From positions 1-14,153 of the forward strand of contig JAXGRA010000024.1 of assembly GCA_040766135.1 (NCBI GenBank): a DNA stretch of 14,153 nt, written 5' to 3'. The notes beneath the pieces were generated by a model. That model made no database searches. It was given only the letters and a program-made list of their open reading frames with translations, and was not told where the DNA came from. A program made the position numbers and the translations under genes. The stretch comes from JAGVSV01 sp040766135 (GTDB lineage: Bacteria > Bacillota > Clostridia > Christensenellales > Aristaeellaceae). Below are positions 1 to 5,575 of this stretch, piece by piece (positions within the stretch are counted from its first letter, which is position 1; each line of letters begins with the position of its first letter).

Positions 1-27
1 GTGTGCATCTTGAGTTAACTTATCCAT
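1..27 (-). CDS. 5' end of an unidentified leftward gene (partial)
   Basis: On the minus strand an ATG at 27 opens a frame reading MDKLTQDAH before the window edge. An excellent AAAGGAGG ribosome binding site lies at 44-37, about nine bases upstream, so the start is believable although only nine codons are visible. A charged start with a T-Q-x-A pattern is vaguely like the N-terminus of Clp-type chaperones, but nine residues cannot identify a family and I assign no function. The gene is divergent from the oxidoreductase gene at 312. Confidence 0.6.
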
Positions 28-67
28 GCAGAGAGCCTCCTTTTGTAGCTTTGTTTGTTGTAAAACT

Positions 68-96
68 ATTCTACCAGAGGTTCTCTGCTTTTTCGT
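68..96 (-). promoter_or_regulatory. possible promoter with embedded inverted repeat
   Basis: Reading the minus strand, TAGAAT (73-68) is a good -10 element for the gene starting at 27. The -35 position (96-91, ACGAAA) is poor. Between them sits a 13-bp inverted repeat, CAGAG-AAC-CTCTG (87-75). A weak -35 with a dyad in the spacer is what an activator or repressor site can look like, but this is inference from position only. Confidence 0.3.
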
Positions 97-193
97 TCCC
101 GCGTGTTACCTATGTATCATACCTCAACAATGCCAATACGACAGCATATAAGAGAAGAAAATAAGATGGATAAAAGTTCCCTTGCTGCAACCC

Positions 194-208
194 CGGACAG
201 TTTGTCCG
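194..208. repeat. CGGACA...TGTCCG hairpin
   Basis: A perfect 6-bp stem CGGACA (194-199) / TGTCCG (203-208) closes a 3-base loop. It lies just upstream of the terminator at 221-252. A closely related hairpin with an 8-bp stem occurs at 1292-1313. The role is unknown. Confidence 0.4.
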
Positions 209-220
209 AGTGTACCAAAT

Positions 221-252
221 AAAAGGCTCCCCGCATTGCCGGGGCCTTTTTT
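221..252 (+). terminator. intrinsic terminator, probably bidirectional
   Basis: AAAAGG (221-226) pairs with CCTTTT (245-250), and CCCC (229-232) pairs with GGGG (241-244), with a small bulge and the loop GCATTGCC. Six T residues follow on the plus strand. The A-rich left arm also gives a T-run on the minus strand. No gene ends just upstream on the plus strand in this window, so it may terminate a short transcript or insulate the oxidoreductase gene. Confidence 0.65.
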
Positions 253-265
253 CATGTGCTATGAT
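236..265 (+). promoter_or_regulatory. candidate promoter of the oxidoreductase gene
   Basis: TTGCCG (236-241) and TATGAT (260-265) are spaced by 18 bases. The expected start of transcription is near 272, about 40 bases before the ATG at 312. The -35 box falls inside the terminator hairpin, which weakens the call. The -10 box is good. Confidence 0.35.
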
Positions 266-311
266 ATCCAAAAGTCCTTGGCCTGCATGGTTGTAATAGA
301 AAGGAGCCTCC

Positions 312-1172
312 ATGAGAGTAGCGATTTTGGGCACCGAAAACTCGCATGCCGATGCGTTTGCACAGCTGATCCGCGATGATGCGGATTTTACCGGCATCAC
401 GCTGGTGGGCGCGTATGGATATGACGCGCAGGCCAATCAGCGCTTGAAGGATAAGGGGCTGGTTACGCGCTTTGCCGATACGCCGGATGCGTTTGTGGAT
501 GAGGTGGATGCGGTGCTGGTTACCGCGCGCCACGGCGACCATCATTATCCCTATGCCAAGGCGTATCTGGAAAAAGGCCTGCATGCTTTTATCGACAAGC
601 CTATCACGATTACCGCCCAGGATGCCAACCAGCTGTTTGCCCTGGCCGAGCGTTCGGGCGCGTTGGTGTGCGGCGGGTCGTCGCTGAAGTTCCTGCGTTG
701 GCTGGACGACTTGATTGCCTTTATGCAGGGCAAGCGCATACTGGCTGGCCATGTGTCCGCCCCCATTAGCATGGTCAACGACTATGCCGGGTTTTACTTC
801 TATGCCCAGCACATGGTGGAGATGATGTTCCGCGTGTTTGGCACCGACATCCGTTCCGTAGTGGCCCACTGCCCGGACACATCCAAAAATCGCGTGTCTG
901 CAATCTTTGATTATGGCGAGTTTGACGTAGCTGCCCACTATTATGATGGCTATGAATACACCGCCACCGTATGGACGGACAAGAGCTGGTACCGGATCAA
1001 TACCTATGAGCTGGGCGATTGCTACAAGCAGGAGCTGATGGAGTTTCAAACCATGGTAAACACACGCACGCTGCCCCGCAGCTTTGAAGAGCTGAAAAAG
1101 CCGGGCACGCTGATGCGCCTGATAGAGCAATCATATACAACCGGCAAGCTGGTTGAGGTAGTCTGGGAATAA
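312..1172 (+). CDS. Gfo/Idh/MocA-family NAD(P)-dependent oxidoreductase
   Basis: The 286-residue product has the two-domain plan of the Gfo/Idh/MocA family, which oxidises or reduces sugars, inositols and related compounds in the cytoplasm. Residues 1-120 form the Rossmann half: the beta strand RVAILG (2-7), an acidic-rich second strand region, and the DKP motif (95-97), equivalent to the family EKP with catalytic Lys96. The C-terminal half holds AQHMVEMMF (165-173), whose His167 matches the conserved active-site histidine region. The dinucleotide loop is GTENSHA rather than GxGxxG. The protein is shorter than the usual 330-390 residues. AAAGGAG at 301-307 supports the start at 312. The substrate is unknown; the URO-D-like gene and sugar importer downstream fit a catabolic role but do not prove it. 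Confidence 0.8.
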   Translation: MRVAILGTENSHADAFAQLIRDDADFTGITLVGAYGYDAQANQRLKDKGLVTRFADTPDAFVDEVDAVLVTARHGDHHYPYAKAYLEKGLHAFIDKPITITAQDANQLFALAERSGALVCGGSSLKFLRWLDDLIAFMQGKRILAGHVSAPISMVNDYAGFYFYAQHMVEMMFRVFGTDIRSVVAHCPDTSKNRVSAIFDYGEFDVAAHYYDGYEYTATVWTDKSWYRINTYELGDCYKQELMEFQTMVNTRTLPRSFEELKKPGTLMRLIEQSYTTGKLVEVVWE

Positions 1173-1173
1173 A

Positions 1174-1266
1174 ATGGATACGGTATATTATTCCGATAAC
1201 GATTTATTGATCAGAAGCATGAGAACAGATGATACCAGAATCATATACGAGACCTATTTATCGTAA
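1174..1266 (+). pseudogene. 30-codon fragment resembling the N-terminus of a GNAT acetyltransferase
   Basis: An ATG one base after the stop of the oxidoreductase gene opens 30 codons ending in TAA. The translation includes DNDLLIRSMRTDDTRIIYE, which matches the pattern of the first strand and helix of GNAT-family N-acetyltransferases (LLIR-x-M-x-x-x-D). The rest of the fold, including the acetyl-CoA binding motif, is absent; after the stop no frame clearly continues it. There is no good ribosome binding site of its own, so translation would depend on coupling. I read it as a truncated remnant. A short functional peptide or chance similarity remains possible. Confidence 0.4.
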
Positions 1267-1291
1267 GCCGATTGCAAAGTGCAAGAACGCT

Positions 1292-1313
1292 CCCGGACAG
1301 TGCCTTGTCCGGG
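1292..1313 (+). terminator. strong hairpin after the oxidoreductase region, weak T-run
   Basis: CCCGGACA (1292-1299) pairs perfectly with TGTCCGGG (1306-1313) around a 6-base loop. The sequence after it is ATTGTTG, only moderately T-rich, so termination would be inefficient. It shares the CGGACA/TGTCCG core with the hairpin at 194-208. It also overlaps the probable -35 box of the next gene. Confidence 0.4.
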
Positions 1314-1334
1314 ATTGTTGCGATATGGTATGAT
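1305..1334 (+). promoter_or_regulatory. candidate promoter of the TM2-domain gene
   Basis: TTGTCC (1305-1310) and TATGAT (1329-1334) are separated by 18 bases, placing transcription start near 1341, some 35 bases upstream of the ATG at 1376. The -35 hexamer forms part of the right arm of the hairpin at 1292-1313. Confidence 0.4.
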
Positions 1335-1375
1335 TTAACCACCTAATGCGGGATGAACAGGAAAGGAATGCGGAC

Positions 1376-1741
1376 ATGAACTGTGAGCGATGCGGCGCAA
1401 CAGCTCCGCTGGGCAGTGAGCGGTGCGCCTACTGCGGCGGGTTTTTTGATGTCCATCCGTCAAATAGTCAGGCTGCGCAACCGACACCGCAGCCTGTTAT
1501 CGTTAATGTATATCATACAGCGCCTTCTCAGCCTGCTGTGTCCGATAAAAGAAGATGGACCGCGTTCTTTTTGTGCCTGTTTTTGGGCTGGATGGGCGTG
1601 CACAAATTCTACTTGGGAAAAATCGGCATGGGCGTACTGTATTTTTTCACCTTTGGGGTTTTTAGCATCGGCTGGGCGATAGACTTGGTACTGCTTCTTT
1701 TCGGTATATCCCGCGACTATCAGGGGCGCAAGCTGGCGTAA
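1376..1741 (+). CDS. zinc-ribbon and TM2-domain membrane protein
   Basis: A 121-residue small membrane protein. Residues 1-21 form a compact zinc ribbon with Cys3, Cys6, Cys17 and Cys20 (CxxC-x10-CxxC). A Pro/Gln-rich linker (about 30-57) follows. Residues 58-116 are a full TM2 domain: KRRW, a first membrane helix (about 62-73), the signature GVHKFYLGK (74-82), a second helix (about 95-110) and the YQGRKLA tail. TM2 proteins are widespread and of unclear function. The start at 1376 is chosen because GAAAGGAA (1361-1368) lies seven bases upstream; an in-frame ATG at 1346 has no such site and would put ten residues before the zinc ribbon. Family assignment is firm, function is not known. Confidence 0.88.
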   Translation: MNCERCGATAPLGSERCAYCGGFFDVHPSNSQAAQPTPQPVIVNVYHTAPSQPAVSDKRRWTAFFLCLFLGWMGVHKFYLGKIGMGVLYFFTFGVFSIGWAIDLVLLLFGISRDYQGRKLA

Positions 1742-1762
1742 GTACGGCAAGCCGCCCTTTTT
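1735..1762 (+). terminator. weak possible terminator
   Basis: GGCG (1735-1738) can pair with CGCC (1753-1756), and a T5 run follows, then GATTTTTG. The stem is short and overlaps the end of the TM2 gene. Read-through into the URO-D-like gene 70 bases downstream is plausible. Confidence 0.2.
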
Positions 1763-1811
1763 GATTTTTGTGCAGGAATAATTTTATACATGAGCAAAGG
1801 AGGACGCGCCT

Positions 1812-2828
1812 GTGCGCACACAAAAACCGCGTTTTAAGGTGGAAATATACCATGATGTGGTGCCCTATCTGGCGGGCATTTCGCTAAAAGAATTCTTCCT
1901 GGACGATGAACAGCTCATCCATGCATGGAAGGTAGCCACCGAGTGGACGCTGGACACTTTCCATGGCCGCTTGCCGCCGCGCACGCCAACGGCTGCGCCC
2001 AACTCCTACGGGCATTTGATTTGCTTAGGTGCGCCGCTGCAATATTCCGACCAGGCCGAGCCCAATATACGCCCCGTGACTAATTCGCTGGAGGAGGGTA
2101 TCCGCCTGCTGACCGAAGCCCAGGGCATGGATTTTACCGCTTGCCCCATCTTCCGCCAGTATGCGCGTACCTCTGCGCGCGTGCGCGAGGTATTCCCGGA
2201 ATCCCCTGTATTTAGCGGCTTAGGCGTAGAAGGGCCCATTACCTCAGCGGCGCTGTATTTGGGTGATACCTTTTATATCGAGGCCATCGAAAATCCCGAA
2301 CGCATCCGTCATTTCTTGCAGCTGATGACCGATAGCATTGTGTCCTGCCGCCGTCAGATCAACGCTTTTTGTGGCCTGCCGGAGGTAGACCCTCAGGGCA
2401 CCGGCCTGGCCGACGACCTGGCCAGCATGCTGCCGCCGCACCTGTGGGATAACCTGGTGGTGCCCTTCTGGCGGCAGTACTTTGAAGGTGGTACTTCCGG
2501 CCCCCGGCATTTCTTGCATTGCGAGGCGATGGTGCCCGCGCAGCTAAAATTCCTGAAACCTGCCGGGGTTACCTTTTACCAGCCCTCAGTATCCCCCAAG
2601 CTGACGCTTGAGGACATGCGCACGCTGGACATCCCGTTTGACTGGCTGCTGTATGCATTCCATATCACCGGCATGACCGATGACGAAATTGCCGCCTGGG
2701 TGGACGAGGCTATCCAAGCCGGTGCTGAAAACATCCGCACCCAGTTTGGTGAATATACCGTGCGGGAAGGGAAAATAGACCGTATCCAGGCGTTTTTGGA
2801 TGTGAAGGAGCGGTATACACAAAGCTGA
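1812..2828 (+). CDS. uroporphyrinogen decarboxylase (URO-D) fold family protein
   Basis: The 338-residue product has the URO-D/methyltransferase barrel pattern. Landmarks are an N-terminal segment with PNSYGHLICLG (63-73), GVEGPITSA (138-146), the helix of ENPERIRHFLQLM (160-172), the characteristic DDLASMLPPHLWDNLVVPFW (201-220), HFLHCEAM (233-240), and the YAFHITGM region near the C-terminus (281-288). Outside haem synthesis, this superfamily includes cobamide-dependent methyltransferases such as MtaA/MtbA, which bind zinc through a His-x-Cys...Cys set. Here the corresponding area reads H-F-L-H-C, so that motif is not cleanly present and methyl transfer cannot be assumed. GTG at 1812 is the start, with AAAGGAGG (1796-1803) eight bases upstream. 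Proximity to the oxidoreductase suggests a shared catabolic role; true HemE is unlikely because no haem genes are nearby. Confidence 0.75.
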   Translation: MRTQKPRFKVEIYHDVVPYLAGISLKEFFLDDEQLIHAWKVATEWTLDTFHGRLPPRTPTAAPNSYGHLICLGAPLQYSDQAEPNIRPVTNSLEEGIRLLTEAQGMDFTACPIFRQYARTSARVREVFPESPVFSGLGVEGPITSAALYLGDTFYIEAIENPERIRHFLQLMTDSIVSCRRQINAFCGLPEVDPQGTGLADDLASMLPPHLWDNLVVPFWRQYFEGGTSGPRHFLHCEAMVPAQLKFLKPAGVTFYQPSVSPKLTLEDMRTLDIPFDWLLYAFHITGMTDDEIAAWVDEAIQAGAENIRTQFGEYTVREGKIDRIQAFLDVKERYTQS

Positions 2829-2865
2829 CTGTTGCATTATTTATGTATTTATCGTTCGTTACTGC

Positions 2866-2893
2866 ATAAAGAAAACCGGGGCTTACGCCCCGG
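2866..2893 (-). terminator. strong intrinsic terminator of the minus-strand RNA
   Basis: CCGGGGC (2876-2882) pairs perfectly with GCCCCGG (2887-2893) around the loop TTAC. Read on the minus strand the hairpin is followed by TTTTCTTTAT, a proper T-run. On the plus strand it is followed by CTAGATTAG. It is therefore mainly a minus-strand terminator, which is the key evidence for a leftward transcript in the 2.9-3.4 kb gap. It may also stall plus-strand transcripts leaving the URO-D-like gene. Confidence 0.75.
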
Positions 2894-3352
2894 CTAGATT
2901 AGCTTCCTTCAGGTTTCGGTTTAGGTATAACCGCTGCTATCAAAGCAGTTTGTGTGCGGCTTTCCTTACCGTTTCCGGTTGTCCCGTTTCCTGTGACGTA
3001 ACGACACTTTCCGGTGGTTTCAATATCAATCTGGTCCACTTGTCGGCATCTGGCCGATTTGTCGTCCGCCTATTCTATTTTCCTGTGACGGCTGATAGCG
3101 TCTGCTTCGTCCATACTGCTGATGATTCTTTTGGTATGGTGGATTTGGCCCATGGGACGCTGTGCGTCCGGCGTTCAATCCCTGCGTGTCAGCCCTTGAT
3201 TAACCTAATGCTTAGGCGGGCGAAGCAAACGCAACAGTGGATCGTCGGATCTTCATTGTACAACGGAATCGCCCCTTTCTTTACGAATTGGTTTGGCTAC
3301 CGAAGGACTCTTCTTCCTTTTGTCCCTCTTTTTCCATCCCTTTTCTCCGTTC
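2868..3352 (-). ncRNA. candidate large structured non-coding RNA (about 485 nt)
   Basis: This stretch is bounded on the minus strand by a near-consensus promoter and a strong terminator, yet has no long minus-strand reading frame with a start. It is rich in helices. GCGTTTGCTTCG (3232-3221) pairs with CGAAGCAGACGC (3109-3098) as a 12-bp helix with a single G-U pair. That helix encloses CCTAA-GCA-TTAGG (3216-3204), GGACGC-ACA-GCGTCC (3169-3155) and CCATAC/GTATGG (3139-3134 with 3116-3111). Outside it are a GNRA hairpin ACCG-GAAA-CGGT (2979-2968) and CTGCT-TTGAT-AGCAG (2948-2934), the latter enclosed by CCGC/GCGG. GGCTGA (3194-3189), inside the multi-branch loop, could pair with TCAGCC (3095-3090) just outside it, a possible pseudoknot. 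Size, isolation and structure resemble the large RNA classes ROOL, GOLLD or OLE. I cannot assign one, and it is not recognisably tmRNA, RNase P RNA, SRP RNA or 6S RNA. Confidence 0.6.
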
Positions 3353-3358
3353 GACTTA

Positions 3359-3388
3359 TATATAACACAAGCATGTGCTATCTGTCAA
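3359..3388 (-). promoter_or_regulatory. near-consensus sigma-A promoter for the minus-strand RNA
   Basis: On the minus strand a perfect TTGACA (3388-3383) is followed after 18 bases by TATATA (3364-3359), or after 17 bases by TTATAT (3365-3360). Upstream of it the minus strand is very A/T-rich (AAAATATTTT, 3420-3411), like an UP element. Predicted transcription start is around 3352. It is one of the best promoters in the window by eye, and it points away from the importer operon. Confidence 0.75.
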
Positions 3389-3458
3389 CACTTTTTCCGA
3401 AAAACACATGAAAATATTTTGGTGAAATCAAAACATGAGAAGTGAAATAAAATACTAC

Positions 3459-3487
3459 TTGCAAACTTTTTTTACGCGTGTTATTCT
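3459..3487 (+). promoter_or_regulatory. candidate promoter of the importer operon
   Basis: TTGCAA (3459-3464) and TATTCT (3482-3487) are spaced by exactly 17 bases. Transcription would start near 3494, giving an untranslated leader of about 85 bases before the ATG at 3578. The leader holds no riboswitch that I recognise. The promoter is divergent from the RNA promoter at 3359-3388, with about 70 bases between the two -35 boxes, so a shared regulator is possible. Confidence 0.5.
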
Positions 3488-3577
3488 TTTCGGTGTAAAT
3501 AATAATGACCTGTTGACCTTGGCATAGAAGAGAGGAGCCGTTAATACTTATTTATCTTAATGTTGGGAGTGATGAGG

Positions 3578-4522
3578 ATGCAGCCAGTTGTACGCAAAAA
3601 AAAGAAAGAAAGTTTCTTCCGTATACGCAAGGAAGATGGAGCACTGTATGTAATGGCGTTGCCTACAGTTATTTTTCTGATTATTTTTGCCTATTTGCCT
3701 ATGCTGGGCTTGGTGATGGCCTTTCAGGAGTTTAACATCACCAAAGGCATTTTAGGCAGTCCATTCATAGGCTTTAAGAATTTTGAGTTCTTGTTTTCCA
3801 CCACCGATGCTTTTGTCATCACGCGCAACACGGTTGTGTACAACCTGGTGTTTATAGCGGTCAACATGTTGCTGGCTGTGGTGGTATCCTTGATGCTCAG
3901 CGAGCTGCACGGGCGCCGTACAGCCAAGACGCTGCAGACCGTTTACATGCTGCCCTATTTCCTGTCCTGGGCGGTGGTGTCCATCGTGCTGACGGCTTTC
4001 CTGGACCGGCAATATGGCCTGGTCAACCAGATGCGTAAGGCGCTGGGCTTAAGCTACCGTACGGACTGGTACCGCCAGCCCGGCATCTGGCCGGGGCTGC
4101 TTGTATTCCTTAATGCCTGGAAAAATGTGGGCTATCAATCGGTGCTGTACTTAGCCGTGATTTCGGGCATATCGGGCGAGTTTTGCGAGGCTGCGGTGCT
4201 GGACGGCGCTACCAAGCTGCAGCAGGCGCGCTACATCACCCTGCCGCACATGCGGTTTATCATTGGTATTTCTATCATACTGGCCATGGGCAACATTTTC
4301 CGGGGCGACTTCGGCCTGTTCTATGTGGTGACAAAAAACACCGGACGATTGTACGGGGTGACGGACGTTATTGACACCTACATCTACCGGGGACTGACGC
4401 AGTTGAGCAACGTGGGCATGTCCACGGCTGCCGGTCTGTATCAGTCTGTAGTGGGCTTAGTGATTACGCTGGCGGTCAATGCTATCGTCAACCGCATTGA
4501 CCCGGACAGCGCGATGTTTTAA
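3578..4522 (+). CDS. carbohydrate ABC importer permease, LplB-type
   Basis: A 314-residue inner permease of a type I (CUT1-like) sugar importer, an integral membrane protein pairing with the next gene's product. About six membrane segments are visible (roughly 22-48, 84-108, 122-142, 172-197, 225-245, 285-303). The EAA loop that docks the ATPase reads EAAVLDGATKLQQARYITLP (204-223). The N-terminus is strongly basic (RKKKK), cytoplasmic by the positive-inside rule. I choose ATG 3578 because GGGAG (3565-3569) lies eight bases upstream; in-frame ATGs at 3560 and 3572 are poorly placed. The LplB subgroup usually imports complex oligosaccharides or uronides together with an YtcP-type partner. Substrate unknown. 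Confidence 0.9.
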   Translation: MQPVVRKKKKESFFRIRKEDGALYVMALPTVIFLIIFAYLPMLGLVMAFQEFNITKGILGSPFIGFKNFEFLFSTTDAFVITRNTVVYNLVFIAVNMLLAVVVSLMLSELHGRRTAKTLQTVYMLPYFLSWAVVSIVLTAFLDRQYGLVNQMRKALGLSYRTDWYRQPGIWPGLLVFLNAWKNVGYQSVLYLAVISGISGEFCEAAVLDGATKLQQARYITLPHMRFIIGISIILAMGNIFRGDFGLFYVVTKNTGRLYGVTDVIDTYIYRGLTQLSNVGMSTAAGLYQSVVGLVITLAVNAIVNRIDPDSAMF

Positions 4523-4534
4523 GGAGAGACGGCA

Positions 4535-5506
4535 ATGAGCAACACATTAACACGCCGTCAACAACGGCTGGAAAAAAAGCGTCTGGAGTTGGAGCACGCA
4601 CAGGTCAACCGCTTTTTACGCATTAGCACGGGCTGGAATGTTACGTTCACTGTGCTGTTGTGCCTACTATCATTGATGATGATTATCCCGATGGCGTTGG
4701 TGGTTGTGGTTTCCTTCTCCAGTGAAGCCTCCATTGCTAGCAACGGATTTTCCTTTACGCCATCAGAATGGTCATTAGAAGGCTATGCATACCTGCTCAA
4801 AATGGGTGATCAGGTTGTGAACTCCTATATCATTACGATCTTTTATACCATTGCTGGTACTTTGATGAGCCTGAGCGTGATGAGCCTGTACGCCTATGTC
4901 ATCGCGCAGCGCAACTTTAAGCATCGTAAAGCATTTACTTGGCTTTTATTCTTTACCATGCTGTTTTCTGGTGGACTGGTACCGCATTATATTCTCAACG
5001 TCAATTACCTGCGCATTGGCAATACAGTGTGGATTTTCCTGCTGCCATCGCTGGTGAGCGCGTATAACGTTATTATCCTGCGCACATTTATTCAGACCAC
5101 CATTCCAGACAGTTTGTTTGAAGCAGCGCGTATTGACGGTGCGGGTCATTTTCGCATATTTTTCTCCATTGTATTCCCGCTATACAAGGCGGGGCTGGCT
5201 ACCATTGGCCTGTTTAATGTAGTGTCACGCTGGAACAACTGGTTTACGGGCATGCTGTATATTAGCAATCCGCGCTTGGTGCCGTTGCAGACACTGCTGT
5301 ACCAGATTCAGAACAATATTGAATTCCTGAAACAAAATGCGGCAATTGCAGGAACTCCGGACGGCATGGAATTAATGCGCACATTGCCTGACCAGAACCT
5401 GCGCATGGCCTGCACCATTATTGTTATCCTGCCTATTATACTGGCCTATCCCTACTTCCAGCAGTTCTTTGTTCAGGGGTTGACCATAGGCAGCGTGAAG
5501 GGCTGA
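4535..5506 (+). CDS. carbohydrate ABC importer permease, YtcP/AraQ-type
   Basis: The 323-residue second permease starts 12 bases after the first one, with AAGGAG overlapping the upstream stop region (4521-4526), so the pair is co-translated. The N-terminus (1-25) is highly charged and may form a short helix in the cytoplasm. Membrane segments appear near 34-62, 95-124, 134-155, 164-184, 216-232 and 290-308. The EAA loop is EAARIDGAGHFRIFFSIVFP (196-215). The segment LPDQNLRMACTIIVILPIIL (284-303) before the last helix is typical of YtcP-like permeases. No ATPase gene follows, so a shared MsmX/UgpC-like ATPase elsewhere in the genome is expected. Confidence 0.9.
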   Translation: MSNTLTRRQQRLEKKRLELEHAQVNRFLRISTGWNVTFTVLLCLLSLMMIIPMALVVVVSFSSEASIASNGFSFTPSEWSLEGYAYLLKMGDQVVNSYIITIFYTIAGTLMSLSVMSLYAYVIAQRNFKHRKAFTWLLFFTMLFSGGLVPHYILNVNYLRIGNTVWIFLLPSLVSAYNVIILRTFIQTTIPDSLFEAARIDGAGHFRIFFSIVFPLYKAGLATIGLFNVVSRWNNWFTGMLYISNPRLVPLQTLLYQIQNNIEFLKQNAAIAGTPDGMELMRTLPDQNLRMACTIIVILPIILAYPYFQQFFVQGLTIGSVKG

Positions 5507-5532
5507 TGACAGCCCGATGAAAATCCGAATTC

Positions 5533-5550
5533 TACCGCATGTATGCGGTA
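5533..5550 (+). promoter_or_regulatory. intercistronic hairpin between permease and binding-protein genes
   Basis: TACCGCAT (5533-5540) and ATGCGGTA (5543-5550) form a perfect palindrome with a 2-base centre, folding as a 7-bp stem with a 4-base loop. No T-run follows, so it is not a terminator. It lies 13 bases before the GGGAGG ribosome binding site of the solute-binding-protein gene. Such hairpins can protect a downstream mRNA segment after cleavage, which would fit the need for more binding protein than permease; this is inference. A dyad-symmetric DNA operator is the alternative. Confidence 0.45.
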
Positions 5551-5575
5551 AGAAAAATATATGGGAGGTACCCCT

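Noticed and set aside
252..1130. 292-codon minus-strand frame
   Set aside because: Antisense to the oxidoreductase, whose plus-strand frame has a strong ribosome binding site and family motifs.
1742..1811. Cobalamin or other riboswitch ahead of the URO-D-like gene
   Set aside because: Only 70 bases are available and no conserved riboswitch core is visible.
3184..3331. Small minus-strand frames inside the RNA candidate: an 18-codon frame from ATG 3325 and a 24-codon frame with two close cysteines (HCCVC) starting at a TTG near 3266
   Set aside because: Both have AG-rich upstream sequence that could act as ribosome binding sites, but they are very short, in different frames, and lie over RNA helices. 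Kept only as a dual-function possibility, not as genes.
2868..3352. tmRNA, RNase P RNA, SRP RNA, 6S RNA or group II intron as identity of the RNA candidate
   Set aside because: No alanine-tRNA-like ends or tag frame with tail residues as in tmRNA, no RNase P conserved core, too long for 6S or clostridial SRP RNA, and no group II domain V.
2950..3411. 153-codon open frame on the plus strand in the gap before the importer operon
   Set aside because: No usable ribosome binding site, no recognisable motif, unusual Phe/Leu/Ser/Thr-rich content, and it is antisense to a unit with its own promoter and terminator. Best read as a by-product of the structured RNA sequence.
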